DNA of 64,000 bases from Methylobacterium sp. (GTDB lineage: Bacteria; Pseudomonadota; Alphaproteobacteria; Rhizobiales; Beijerinckiaceae). Position numbers and translations under genes: made by a program. The notes beneath the pieces are model-generated. The model did not search any database, was not told the DNA's origin, and worked only from the letters and a program-made list of their open reading frames with translations. Where the stretch lies: assembly GCA_013823325.1 (NCBI GenBank), contig PNLY01000002.1, forward strand, positions 1 through 64,000. The letters run 5' to 3'. Shown here piece after piece: positions 53,973 to 62,781 of this stretch. Position 1 is the first letter of the stretch; each line of letters begins with the position of its first letter.

Positions 53973-56324
53973 TTATTCCGCCGCCCGCGCGACGGGAGCC
54001 GCTGGCGCCCCGCCATGTCGGCTCGGCTTGGCCTTGAGCTTCAGGTCCTGAAGCTCTTCGCGCTCGCGCGGCGTGTTGCGCATGAGCTGGTCCTTGCCGG
54101 GCTGGTACTGCACCGGCTGGGCGACGTCGGCGCCGTACCAGGCGGCCGCCCTGAGCACGAAGGATGGATCGGCCAGATGCGGCCGCCCGAGCGCGACGAG
54201 ATCGGCGCGGCCGGCGGCGACGATGGTGTTGGCCTGGTCGGCCGAGGTGATGGCGCCGACGCACATGGTGGCGACGCCGGCCTCGTTGCGGATGCGGTCG
54301 GCGAACGGGGTCTGGAACATGCGGCCATAATGCGGCCGGGCCCGCGGCGTGGTCTGGCCGGTGGAGACGTCGACGAGGTCGCAGCCGGCCTGTGCGAAGG
54401 CCTCGGAGATTGCGACCGAATCCTCGGCGCTGATGCCGCCCTCCTGCCAGTCCGTCGCCGAGATGCGCACCGACATCGGCTTGTCGGCCGGCCAGGTCTG
54501 GCGAAGCGCGGCAAAGACTTCCAGGGGGAAACGCAGGCGGTTCTCGAGCGCGCCGCCGTACGCGTCAGAGCGCTGGTTGGTCAGCGGCGAGAGGAAGCTC
54601 GCGAGCAGATAGCCATGGGCACAGTGGAGCTCGAGCATATCGAAGCCGGCGCGCAGGCCGCGCTCGGCGGCCGCGACGAAGTCGGCCTTGACCCGGTCCA
54701 TGTCGGCACGGGTCATTTCGCGCGGCACCTGGCTCTCGGGGTAATAGGGCAGCGGCGAGGCCGAGACGATCGGCCAGGCGCCTTCCGCGAGCGGGCGATC
54801 CATCCCATCCCACATCAGCTTGCTCGCGCCCTTGCGCCCGGCATGGCCGAGCTGCAGGCAGATTTTCGCCGCGGAGTTGGCGTGAACGAAGTCGACGATG
54901 CGCGTCCAGGCCGCTTCCTGCGCGTCGTTGTAGAGGCCGGTGCAGCCGGGGGTGATGCGGGCATCGGCCGAGACGCAGGTCATCTCGGTGAAGACGAGCC
55001 CTGCCCCGCCGATGGCGCGCGCGCCGTAATGCATCAGGTGCCAATCGCCGGGCAGGCCATCCTGGGCCGAATATTGGCACATCGGCGAGACGACGAAGCG
55101 GTTCGCCAGCTTCATCTCGCGGAGGGAGAAGGGCTGGAAGGCCGGCGGCACCGGCGTGCCGTCGCGACGGGTCACCTGGTCGGCGCCGAGATCGTCGGCG
55201 ACCAGCTGGTCGATCGCGGCGACGAACTCGGGGGCGCGCAGGGCGAGGTTGTCGTAGGTGATGGCCTTGGAGCGCGTCATCAGGCCGAAGGCGAAGCGCA
55301 GCGGCTCGAAATCCCAGAAGCGCTTGAGCTGCTCGAACCAGACCAGCGAGACATCGGCGGCGTGCTGGGTCTTCTCGACCTCCTCGCGCCGCCCGGTCTC
55401 GAAGGCGGCGAGCGCCGCCTTCACGTCGAGCCCGGCGCGATGGAAGGCGCGATGCAGCGCGATCGAATCCTCCATGGCGAGCTTGGTGCCGGAGCCGATC
55501 GAGAAATGCGCCGTCGCCTTGGCGTCGCCGAGCAGCACGACATTGTCGACGACCCAGTTGCTGCAACGGATCATCGGGAACTGCCGCCAGAGCGAGCGAT
55601 TGGTGATCAGCTTGTGACCCTGCAATTCTTCGGCGAAGACCTGCTCCAGGAAAGCGGCCGTGCCGGCTTCGTCCAGTCCCTCCAGGCCGGCGCGGGCGAA
55701 GGTCTCGGGATCGGTCTCCAGCACCCAGGTCGATTGCCCCGGCTCGTACTGGTAGCAATGGGCGATGAAGACGCCGTGCTCAGTCTGCTTGAAGAAGAAG
55801 GTGAAGGCGTCGAAGGGCCGGGTCGAGCCCATCCAGACGAAGCGGTTCGGCCTGAGGTCGACCTGCGGCGCGAAGCGCTCGCGGTCACCCTCGCGGATGC
55901 GGCTGTTGATGCCGTCGGCGGCAACGACGAGATCGTAATCGCGCTTCAATGCCGCGACGTCCTCGATCTCCTGCGAGAAGGTGAGCTTGACGCCGACCTG
56001 GCGCGCGCGGTCCTGCAGCAACATCAAGAGGGTGCGGCGCGAGCAGCCACAGAAGCCGTTACCGGGCACGCGGCGCACCGTGCCTTTGAAGTGGATCTCG
56101 ATATCATCCCAATAGGCGAAGCTGCGGACGATCGCCTCGTAGCTCGGCAGGTCGGCCGCCTTGAACAGGTCAAGCGTCTGGTCGGAGAAGACGACGCCGA
56201 AGCCGAAGGTATCGTCGGGGCGGTTGCGCTCGAAGACGGTGACGTCGAGCTCAGGCCAGTCCCGCTTCATCAGCAGCGCGTAATAGAGACCTGCCGGCCC
56301 GCCGCCCACCACCGCAATGCGCAT
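53973..56324 (-). CDS. Fused aryl-CoA monooxygenase/reductase, probably 2-aminobenzoyl-CoA monooxygenase/reductase
   Basis: 783 residues. The N-terminal half is an FAD monooxygenase ([20 protein letters not shown] dinucleotide motif, [33 protein letters not shown]-binding end). The C-terminal half, from about residue 395 ([25 protein letters not shown]), is an old yellow enzyme with [34 protein letters not shown] and the C-terminal [10 protein letters not shown]. The same fusion is known as 2-aminobenzoyl-CoA monooxygenase/reductase of Azoarcus evansii and in databases as salicylyl-CoA 5-hydroxylase/oxidoreductase. It hydroxylates and then reduces the dearomatised ring. AAGGAGGG precedes the ATG at 56324. 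The matching ligase and beta-oxidation genes are divergent. Confidence 0.87.
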   Translation of the reverse strand: MRIAVVGGGPAGLYYALLMKRDWPELDVTVFERNRPDDTFGFGVVFSDQTLDLFKAADLPSYEAIVRSFAYWDDIEIHFKGTVRRVPGNGFCGCSRRTLLMLLQDRARQVGVKLTFSQEIEDVAALKRDYDLVVAADGINSRIREGDRERFAPQVDLRPNRFVWMGSTRPFDAFTFFFKQTEHGVFIAHCYQYEPGQSTWVLETDPETFARAGLEGLDEAGTAAFLEQVFAEELQGHKLITNRSLWRQFPMIRCSNWVVDNVVLLGDAKATAHFSIGSGTKLAMEDSIALHRAFHRAGLDVKAALAAFETGRREEVEKTQHAADVSLVWFEQLKRFWDFEPLRFAFGLMTRSKAITYDNLALRAPEFVAAIDQLVADDLGADQVTRRDGTPVPPAFQPFSLREMKLANRFVVSPMCQYSAQDGLPGDWHLMHYGARAIGGAGLVFTEMTCVSADARITPGCTGLYNDAQEAAWTRIVDFVHANSAAKICLQLGHAGRKGASKLMWDGMDRPLAEGAWPIVSASPLPYYPESQVPREMTRADMDRVKADFVAAAERGLRAGFDMLELHCAHGYLLASFLSPLTNQRSDAYGGALENRLRFPLEVFAALRQTWPADKPMSVRISATDWQEGGISAEDSVAISEAFAQAGCDLVDVSTGQTTPRARPHYGRMFQTPFADRIRNEAGVATMCVGAITSADQANTIVAAGRADLVALGRPHLADPSFVLRAAAWYGADVAQPVQYQPGKDQLMRNTPREREELQDLKLKAKPSRHGGAPAAPVARAAE

Positions 56325-56343
56325 GACGCCCTCCTTGGCTGAG

Positions 56344-56371
56344 AAAATCATTTTAAACCTAAAATAATTTT
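56344..56371. promoter_or_regulatory. Two 11-bp palindromes upstream of the fused monooxygenase gene
   Basis: AAAATCATTTT (56344-56354) and AAAATAATTTT (56361-56371) are both perfect palindromes whose centres are 17 bp apart, 20-47 bp before the start. The second is preceded by ACCT. A related arrangement lies near the divergent SDR gene. MarR-type binding is likely. Confidence 0.55.
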
Positions 56372-56443
56372 GGCTCAAGCCTGCGATGCGAAGTTGGCAT
56401 CGAGCCGCCCCTCAAATGAGCCAACAAGGGTAGAAATTAGCCT

Positions 56444-56458
56444 AAATATCTGATATTT
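56444..56458. promoter_or_regulatory. 15-bp perfect palindrome in the divergent promoter region
   Basis: AAATATC-T-GATATTT lies about halfway between the two divergent genes, in a 228-bp AT-rich region. Together with the elements on either side it could bind the MarR protein of this locus or help form the promoters. Confidence 0.5.
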
Positions 56459-56502
56459 CTTACCATTCAGCACCAACACGCGCACCACTCCCCGCCTCTT
56501 GC

Positions 56503-56528
56503 AAAATGTTTCAGACCTAAAATATATT
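56503..56528. promoter_or_regulatory. AAAAT half-site pair upstream of the SDR gene
   Basis: AAAATGTTT (56503-56511) and ACCTAAAATATATT (56515-56528) mirror the element at 56344-56371: the ACCTAAAATA decamer is shared exactly and the AAAAT starts are 16 bp apart. It lies 25-50 bp before the SDR start. Confidence 0.5.
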
Positions 56529-56552
56529 GACCACCAAGAGGGAGTGAACGGC

Positions 56553-57314
56553 ATGGCATCGGCTTTGGCGGGACAGCATGCCCTGGTGAGCGGCGGCGGA
56601 CGCGGCATCGGCCGCGCCATCGCCTCCGCGCTACGCCAGGCAGGCGCCCGCGTCTCGATCATCGGCCGCAATGACGACATCCTGCAACAGGCTGTGCTTT
56701 CCGGCGCGGCCGATGCCGCCCATGCCGTCGACGTCACCGACGAGGCGGCGGTGCGCGAGGTGATGGCGGGGCTCGCAGCGGGACAGCCCTTCGACATCGT
56801 CGTCGCCAATGCCGGCGCCGCCGAGAGCGCCAGCTTCCAGCGCAGCGATGCGCAACTGTTCCGGCGCATGGTCGAGATCAACCTGATCGGCACGGTGAAC
56901 TGTTTCCGGCCCGCGCTGCCCGCCATGACCCAGCGCGGCACCGGCCGGTTGATAGCGATCGCCTCGACCGCGGGCCATCGCGGTTATCCTTACGTTTCGG
57001 CCTATGTCGCCGCCAAGCATGCGGTGGTCGGCCTGGTGCGCTCGCTCGCCCTGGAGACAGCGCGCAGCGGCGTCACCGTCAACGCCGTCTGCCCGGGCTA
57101 TACCGATACCGACATGGTCGCGAGCAGCCTGACGACGATCGCGGCCAAGACCGGCAAGACACGCGAAGAGGCACTGACGGAACTGACCAAGGACAATCCG
57201 CAGAACCGGCTGATCACGCCGGAGGAGGTCGCGGCAGCCGTCCTCAACCTCTGCAAGCCTGAGAGCCGCGGCATCACCGGCCAGTCCATCCTGATCAATG
57301 GCGGGGAGTTCTGA
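56553..57314 (+). CDS. SDR family dehydrogenase of the aryl-CoA pathway
   Basis: 253 residues. Classical short-chain dehydrogenase: nucleotide motif SGGGRGIGRAIASAL near residue 14, VANAGAAES (NAG), active Ser in IAIASTAGHRG, YVSAYVAAKHAVVG with the YxxxK pair, and VCPGYTDTDMV after it. It most likely oxidises a 3-hydroxyacyl-CoA formed by the neighbouring hydratase. First gene of the plus-strand cluster, with a GAGGGAG ribosome-binding site; the ATG at 56553 is chosen over a distant upstream one. MarR follows after 2 nt. Confidence 0.9.
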   Translation: MASALAGQHALVSGGGRGIGRAIASALRQAGARVSIIGRNDDILQQAVLSGAADAAHAVDVTDEAAVREVMAGLAAGQPFDIVVANAGAAESASFQRSDAQLFRRMVEINLIGTVNCFRPALPAMTQRGTGRLIAIASTAGHRGYPYVSAYVAAKHAVVGLVRSLALETARSGVTVNAVCPGYTDTDMVASSLTTIAAKTGKTREEALTELTKDNPQNRLITPEEVAAAVLNLCKPESRGITGQSILINGGEF

Positions 57315-57316
57315 CG

Positions 57317-57862
57317 ATGGAAATCCCGTCCACTGCCCCCCTGCTCGACCGCGAGACCAAGGCCAGCGAGCGCCCCGGCGACCACAAGGACGAGCTTAGG
57401 CTCTGGCTGCGGATGCTGACCTGCTCGACCCTGATCGAGAGCGAGATCCGCACCCGCCTGCGCGAGGAGTTCAAGACGACGCTGCCGCGCTTCGACCTGA
57501 TGGCGCAGCTCGAGAAGTCGACCACCGGCATGACGGTCGGCGAGGTCTCGCAGCGGCTGATGGTCTCGAACGGCAATGTCACGGCCGTGGTCGCCGGCCT
57601 GCTCACCGACGGGCTGGTCGACAAGCGCCCGGCGGCGCAGGACCGGCGCGTCCAGGTGCTGACCCTCACCGCCCAGGGCCGGCGCGCCTTCAAGGCGATG
57701 GCCGAGCGCCATGAGGACTGGATCGCCGAACTCTTCGCCGGGCTTGGACCCGCCGAGATCGGCCAGCTTTTCCGGCTGCTCGGTGGGGCCAAGGCCTCGC
57801 TGCACCAGGCCATCAGCAACCGCCAGAACGGCACGCCGACCGCGGCGGGAGGGAACCAATGA
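57317..57862 (+). CDS. MarR family regulator of the aryl-CoA cluster
   Basis: 181 residues. The winged helix region ([83 protein letters not shown]) is typical of MarR. It is encoded inside the cluster (2 nt after SDR; its stop overlaps the hydratase start by ATGA), so it probably represses the divergent promoters; palindromes there are likely targets. The inducer is presumably the aryl-CoA thioester, as for related regulators. Confidence 0.92.
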   Translation: MEIPSTAPLLDRETKASERPGDHKDELRLWLRMLTCSTLIESEIRTRLREEFKTTLPRFDLMAQLEKSTTGMTVGEVSQRLMVSNGNVTAVVAGLLTDGLVDKRPAAQDRRVQVLTLTAQGRRAFKAMAERHEDWIAELFAGLGPAEIGQLFRLLGGAKASLHQAISNRQNGTPTAAGGNQ

Positions 57863-58692
57863 GCAGCGCCAACCCCGTCACCCTGCCGCTCTCCGGCTTC
57901 AAGCCGCAGCATTTCCAGCTCTCGGTCGCCGGCAAGGTCGCGACCGTGACGCTGAACCGGCCGGAGAAGAAGAACCCGCTGACCTTCGAGAGCTATCGCG
58001 AGCTCACCGATTTCTTCCTGGCGGCGCAGAAGGAGGAAGCGGTCAAGGCGATCGTCGTGACGGGCGCCGGCGGCAACTTCTCCTCAGGCGGCGACGTCTT
58101 CGAGATCATCGGACCACTGGTCGCGATGGACACCAAGGACCTGCTCAAATTCACCCGGATGACCGGCGAGCTGGTCAAGACCATGCGCGCCTGCCCGCAG
58201 CCCATCGTCGCCGCGATCGACGGCATCTGCGCCGGTGCCGGCGCGATCATCGCCATGGCCTCCGATCTGCGCCTCGGCACGGCCGAGACCAAGATCGCCT
58301 TCCTGTTCAACCGCGTCGGCCTCGCCGGCTGCGACATGGGCGCCTGCGCGATGCTGCCGCGCATCATCGGCCAGGGCCGCGCCGCCGAGCTGCTCTATAC
58401 CGGCCGGGTGCTCAAGGGCGAGGAAGCCGAGCGCTGGGGCTTCCTCAACCGGCTGATCGCCCGCGACACCGTGCTCGCCGAGGCACGGGCGCTCGCCGCC
58501 GAGCTCGCGGACGGGCCGACATTCGCCAACGCCATGACCAAGCGCATGCTCGAAATGGAATGGGCGATGTCGGTCGAGTCCGCCATCGAGGCGGAAGCGG
58601 TGGCTCAGGCCCTATGCATGCAGACCGAGGACTTTTCCCGCGCCTATCACGCCTTCGCCGAGAAGCGGAAACCGGTGTTCGAAGGGAACTGA
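57859..58692 (+). CDS. Enoyl-CoA hydratase family protein
   Basis: 277 residues of the crotonase fold: [38 protein letters not shown] (oxyanion hole) and [22 protein letters not shown]. The second glutamate-bearing loop reads [22 protein letters not shown]. It likely hydrates the product of the ring-modifying step or opens the ring hydrolytically. Overlaps MarR by 4 nt and is 1 nt from the acyl-CoA dehydrogenase gene. Confidence 0.92.
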   Translation: MSSANPVTLPLSGFKPQHFQLSVAGKVATVTLNRPEKKNPLTFESYRELTDFFLAAQKEEAVKAIVVTGAGGNFSSGGDVFEIIGPLVAMDTKDLLKFTRMTGELVKTMRACPQPIVAAIDGICAGAGAIIAMASDLRLGTAETKIAFLFNRVGLAGCDMGACAMLPRIIGQGRAAELLYTGRVLKGEEAERWGFLNRLIARDTVLAEARALAAELADGPTFANAMTKRMLEMEWAMSVESAIEAEAVAQALCMQTEDFSRAYHAFAEKRKPVFEGN

Positions 58693-58693
58693 G

Positions 58694-59869
58694 ATGGCTT
58701 CGCTCGGCACAAGCATTCTTGGCGACACGCTCGACTGGCCTTTCTTCGAGGCCCATCACCGCGACTTCGCGGAGCGTCTCTCGGCCTGGGCCGACGCTAC
58801 CCTGCCCGGCCTGCCGCATGACGATGTCGACGAGGCCTGCCGCGCCCGGGTGAAGGCGCTGGGGCAAGCCGGCTTCCTCAGGGCAGCAGTGCCGGCCGAA
58901 TATGGCGGATTGCATGCCACGCTGGACGTGCGCACGCTCTGCCTCGCCCGCGAGGTTTTGGCCGCCCGCGACGGGCTAGCCGACTTCGCCTTCGCCATGC
59001 AGGGGCTGGGTACGGGATCGATCAGTGTCGCCGGCTCACCCGAGATGAAGGCGCGCATTCTTCCGGCGGTGGCGCGTGGCGAGAGGATCGCAGCCTTCGC
59101 GCTCTCCGAGAAGGAGGCCGGCTCCGACGTCGCGGCACTGGCGACGACCGCCACGCCGGACGGCAACACCCATGTCCGGATCGACGGCGAGAAGACGTGG
59201 ATCTCGAATGGCGGCATCGCCGACCATTACGTCGTCTTCGCCCGCTCGGGCGAGGCGCCGGGCGCGCGCGGCCTCTCGGCCTATCTGGTCGAGGCCGATA
59301 CGCCCGGTCTCTCGATCGTCGAGCGTATCGACGTGATCGCGCCGCATCCGCTCGCGACCCTGCGTTTCGATGACTGTCGCATCCCTGCCGCGAACCGCAT
59401 CGGCGGGCCGGGCGACGGCTTCAAGGTGGCGATGGCGACGCTCGACATCTTCCGCTCGACGGTCGGCGCCGCCGCGCTCGGCTTCGCCCGCCGGGCGCTG
59501 CACGAGACCGTGTCGCATGCGAAGAGCCGCAAGCTCTTCGGCGGCACGCTCGGCGACCTCCAGCTCTCGCAGGCCGCGATCGCCGAGAGCGCGACCGAGG
59601 TCGATGCCGCCGCCCTCCTCGTCTACAGGGCCGCCTGGACCAAGGACCGGGGGGCGCCCCGCGTCACGCGCGAGGCGGCGCTGGCCAAGCTGGTCGCGAC
59701 CGAGAACGCCCAGAAGGTGATCGACCGCGCCGTGCAGATCCATGGCGGGCTCGGCGTCACCCGCGGGGTCAAGGTCGAGGAACTCTATCGCGAGATCAGG
59801 GCGCTCAGGATCTACGAGGGCGCCAGCGAGGTGCAGAAGGTCGTGATAGCGCGCGACCTGCTGAAATAG
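58694..59869 (+). CDS. Acyl-CoA dehydrogenase family protein
   Basis: 391 residues. FAD-dependent: [19 protein letters not shown] and [19 protein letters not shown] form the FAD/substrate motif, and [22 protein letters not shown] at the C terminus places the usual catalytic Glu in YEGASE. Substrate is probably a cyclic or ring-opened acyl-CoA of the aryl-CoA pathway. The gene is within the cluster and followed by the ligase after 24 nt. Confidence 0.92.
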   Translation: MASLGTSILGDTLDWPFFEAHHRDFAERLSAWADATLPGLPHDDVDEACRARVKALGQAGFLRAAVPAEYGGLHATLDVRTLCLAREVLAARDGLADFAFAMQGLGTGSISVAGSPEMKARILPAVARGERIAAFALSEKEAGSDVAALATTATPDGNTHVRIDGEKTWISNGGIADHYVVFARSGEAPGARGLSAYLVEADTPGLSIVERIDVIAPHPLATLRFDDCRIPAANRIGGPGDGFKVAMATLDIFRSTVGAAALGFARRALHETVSHAKSRKLFGGTLGDLQLSQAAIAESATEVDAAALLVYRAAWTKDRGAPRVTREAALAKLVATENAQKVIDRAVQIHGGLGVTRGVKVEELYREIRALRIYEGASEVQKVVIARDLLK

Positions 59870-59893
59870 GGCCAAAAGAGCCAGGGGAACGAG

Positions 59894-61537
59894 ATGGGTA
59901 CCGCAGATCTCATGCGGTCGGGACATGTCGACAGTTTCGCGCGGGACAACCTGCCGCCGCGCGAAAGCTGGCCGCGCCTCGACCTCGCAGCCGCCGGGCT
60001 GAGCTACCCGGAGCGGCTGAACGTCGTCACTGAATTTGTCGACCGGCACGTCGCCGAGGGGCGTGGCGAGCGCGATGCGGTGATCGGACCGAGCGACACC
60101 TGGAGCTATCGGGCGCTCGCAGAGACGGTGAACCGTATCGCCAATGTACTGACGCGCGATCTTGGCATGGTGCCGGGCAATCGCGTGCTGCTGCGCGCCG
60201 CCAACACGCCGACGATGGTCGCGACCTATTTCGCCGTGCTGAAGGCCGGGGGCGTCGTGGTGGCGACCATGCCGATGCTGCGGGCCGGCGAGCTCGCCTA
60301 TCCGATCCGCAAGGCAAAGATCGGGCTGGCGCTCTGCGACGCGACGCTGGTCGATGAACTCAAGGCAGCGCAACAGCTTGCGCCGGAGCTCTCGACCATC
60401 GTCACATGGGGCGACGGCGCGCTTGAAATGCTGATGGACAAAGCCGGCTACGACGTCTTCGAGCCGGCTGACACGGCGCAGGACGATGTCTGCCTGATCG
60501 CCTTCACCTCGGGCACCACCGGCGAGCCCAAGGGCACGATGCATTTCCAGCGCGACCTGCTGGCGATCTGCGACGCCTATGGCGCACGCGTGCTGCAGGC
60601 TGCGCCCGACGACCGCTTCATCGGCTCGCCGCCGCTCGCCTTCACCTTCGGGCTCGGCGGCATCGTGCTCTTCCCCTTGCGGATCGGCGCCGCCTGCATC
60701 CTGCCGGCCAAGGTGGCGCCGACCGATCTGGCCGAGGCGATCGAGCGCTATCGCGCGACGGTCTGCTTCACCGCGCCGACCGCCTATCGCGCCATGCTCG
60801 GCAAGCTCGCCGAGCGCGACCTGTCATCGCTGCGTATCTGCGTCTCGGCCGGCGAGGCCTTGCCGAAGGCGACCTTCGATGCCTGGCAAGCGGCGACCGG
60901 GCTGCCATTGATGGACGGCATCGGCGCGACCGAGATGCTGCACATCTTCATCGGCGCGCCACGCGACAAGATCCGGCCCGGCTCGACCGGCCTGCCTGTG
61001 CCCGGCTATGAGGCGAAGATCGTCGACGAGGACGGCAAGGAGGTGCCCGACGGCACGCCGGGGCGCCTCGCCGTGCGCGGGCCCACAGGCTGCCGCTACC
61101 TCGCCGATCCACGCCAGGCCAAGTATATTCTCGATGGCTGGAACGTCACCGGCGACACCTATCTGCGCGATGGCGACGGCTATTTCTGGTACCAGGCCCG
61201 CTCCGACGACATGATCATCTCGGCCGGCTACAACATCGCCGGGCCGGAGGTCGAAGCCTGCCTGCTGACGCATGAAGCGGTGGCCGAATGCGGCGTCGTC
61301 GGCGCACCCTGCCCCGAGCGCGGCCAGATCGTGAAGGCCTATGTGCTGCTGCGCGAAGGCTTCATTGGCGATGCCGTCCTGGCCAAGGCACTGCAGGATC
61401 ATGTCAAAGCATCGATCGCGCCTTACAAATACCCGCGAGCCATCGCCTTCGTGACAACCCTGCCGAAGACCTCTACCGGGAAGCTGCAGCGCTTCGCCCT
61501 GCGCGAGATCGCGCGCCAGGAAGCCTCGGCCTCCTGA
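59894..61537 (+). CDS. Aryl-CoA ligase (2-aminobenzoate/benzoate-CoA ligase type)
   Basis: 547 residues of the AMP-forming (ANL) family. The P-loop is LIAFTSGTTGEPKGTMHFQ. The aryl-substrate region is YGARVLQAAPDDRFIGSPPLAFTFGLGG, then SAGEALPKATFDAWQAATGLPLMDGIGATEMLHIFIG, the hinge GDTYLRDGDGYFWYQARSDDMI and the catalytic Lys in KTSTGKLQRF. Ligases of this group activate benzoate or anthranilate. With the fused monooxygenase/reductase the substrate is probably anthranilate. A long N-terminal extension (about 50 residues, FARDNLPPRESWPRLDL) is typical of this group. Confidence 0.88.
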   Translation: MGTADLMRSGHVDSFARDNLPPRESWPRLDLAAAGLSYPERLNVVTEFVDRHVAEGRGERDAVIGPSDTWSYRALAETVNRIANVLTRDLGMVPGNRVLLRAANTPTMVATYFAVLKAGGVVVATMPMLRAGELAYPIRKAKIGLALCDATLVDELKAAQQLAPELSTIVTWGDGALEMLMDKAGYDVFEPADTAQDDVCLIAFTSGTTGEPKGTMHFQRDLLAICDAYGARVLQAAPDDRFIGSPPLAFTFGLGGIVLFPLRIGAACILPAKVAPTDLAEAIERYRATVCFTAPTAYRAMLGKLAERDLSSLRICVSAGEALPKATFDAWQAATGLPLMDGIGATEMLHIFIGAPRDKIRPGSTGLPVPGYEAKIVDEDGKEVPDGTPGRLAVRGPTGCRYLADPRQAKYILDGWNVTGDTYLRDGDGYFWYQARSDDMIISAGYNIAGPEVEACLLTHEAVAECGVVGAPCPERGQIVKAYVLLREGFIGDAVLAKALQDHVKASIAPYKYPRAIAFVTTLPKTSTGKLQRFALREIARQEASAS

Positions 61538-61561
61538 CTATTGCTTGAGAAAGACAACGCC

Positions 61562-61993
61562 ATGACCAGCGGCATGCCGCCCTCCGATTCCGCTTCGCGC
61601 CGCGCCCGCGCCGTCCTGCCCGAAGGCTGGCCGCAGCCGCGCGGCTACGCCAACGGCATGGTCGCGGAAGGCAAGGTGCTGGTGACCGGCGGCCTCGTTG
61701 GTTGGGATGCCAAGGGCGTCTTCGCCAAGGGCTTTGTCGCCCAGATCGGACAGACGCTCGCCAACATCAAGGCGGTGGTCGAGGCCGGCGGCGGCAAGGT
61801 CGAGGATATCGTGCGGCTGACCTGGTACGTCACCGACATCGCAGCCTATCGCAACAGCCTGGCCGAGCTCGGCCCGGTCTACCGCGCCAATTTCGGCCGG
61901 CATTTCCCGGCGATGGCGGTGGTTTCCGTTCCAGCCCTGGTCGAGCCGGAGGCGATGGTCGAGATCGAGGCGACAGCGGTGCTGCCGAGCTGA
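61562..61993 (+). CDS. Rid family (YjgF/YER057c/UK114) protein of the aryl-CoA cluster
   Basis: 143 residues. WPQPRGYANGMVAEGKVLVTGGLVG, GQTLANIKAVVEAGGGKVEDIVRLTWYV and NFGRHFPAMAVVSVPALVEPEAMVEIEA match the Rid fold. RidA itself needs an arginine in PARxxV; here the position reads PAM, so the canonical imine deaminase site is missing. In an anthranilate route it could assist release of ammonia from an enamine or imine intermediate. It is the last gene of the plus-strand cluster. ATG 61562 is preferred to the TTG at 61541. Confidence 0.86.
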   Translation: MTSGMPPSDSASRRARAVLPEGWPQPRGYANGMVAEGKVLVTGGLVGWDAKGVFAKGFVAQIGQTLANIKAVVEAGGGKVEDIVRLTWYVTDIAAYRNSLAELGPVYRANFGRHFPAMAVVSVPALVEPEAMVEIEATAVLPS

Positions 61994-62078
61994 ATCTTCC
62001 CGTAGGAATTTACCAAGAATTAGCCACGATACTCAACGGCGCCGCCTGATCCGGGCGGTGAATCGTCAGGAGTATCGC

Positions 62079-62720
62079 ATGACGAGTATCAGCGGCGCTG
62101 GGGGCTTTCGCCCGCCACCGCCAGGCAAACCGCCGAGCTTCGACAAGCTCGACGGCAATAGCGACGGGGTGCTCAACCTCGCCGAGTTCTCCGCCGGCGC
62201 GCCGAAAGGCGCCGATAGCGCCAAGACAGAGAAACTGTTCAAGGCGATGGATACCGACCAGGACGGCTCGGTCAGCAAGGCGGAAGCGGACGCCTTCAAG
62301 GCGAAGGCGGAGAAAGCCGAACAGCAGATGCAGGCCCTTCTGCTGATGCTCCAGTCGGACACGGCCAGTACCAAGACCGACGCCAAGGAAGGCGAGGACA
62401 AGAACTACTTCGCCAAGCTCGATGCCGATTCAGACGGCAGCGTTGCCAAGGACGAGTTCCTGAAGGCGGTCGCGCCCGACGGCGACAGCTCGAACGGCCT
62501 GCTCAGCCGCCTCTTCGCCGCGATGGATGCGGACAAGGACGGCAAGATCTCCAAGGAGGAGATGGCCGACTTCAAGAAGCAGATGGAAGACCGTGCCGCG
62601 CACCGGCCGCCTCCGCCTCCGCCGCCGGCGGAGATCAGCGGCGCGTCGGAAGCCTATGGCCAGACCTACCAGCTCGGGGCAAAGACTTCCGCTGGCGCGA
62701 CCTATTCCCAGGCGGCCTGA
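62079..62720 (+). CDS. Four-EF-hand calcium-binding protein
   Basis: 213 residues. Four canonical EF loops: DGNSDGVLNLAE (25-36), DTDQDGSVSKAE (58-69), DADSDGSVAKDE (115-126) and DADKDGKISKEE (150-161). Each has Asp, Asp/Asn and Glu in the usual ligand places, and pairs are separated by about 57 residues. The N-terminal and C-terminal ends are Gly/Pro-rich (GGFRPPPPGKPPSF, HRPPPPPPP), with no signal peptide. Bacterial calmodulin-like proteins of this type have no fixed role. A GGAG ribosome-binding site lies near ATG 62079. It is not obviously in an operon. Confidence 0.9.
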   Translation: MTSISGAGGFRPPPPGKPPSFDKLDGNSDGVLNLAEFSAGAPKGADSAKTEKLFKAMDTDQDGSVSKAEADAFKAKAEKAEQQMQALLLMLQSDTASTKTDAKEGEDKNYFAKLDADSDGSVAKDEFLKAVAPDGDSSNGLLSRLFAAMDADKDGKISKEEMADFKKQMEDRAAHRPPPPPPPAEISGASEAYGQTYQLGAKTSAGATYSQAA

Positions 62721-62781
62721 CACCGCTTGCGCAACGCCGGGCCGGCAGAAGGCCGTCCGGCGCTCTTCAGACCTCCCGCGC

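Noticed and set aside
53916-56342. An 808-codon plus-strand frame opposite the fused monooxygenase
   Set aside because: Entirely antisense to a clear two-domain enzyme; no recognisable motif.
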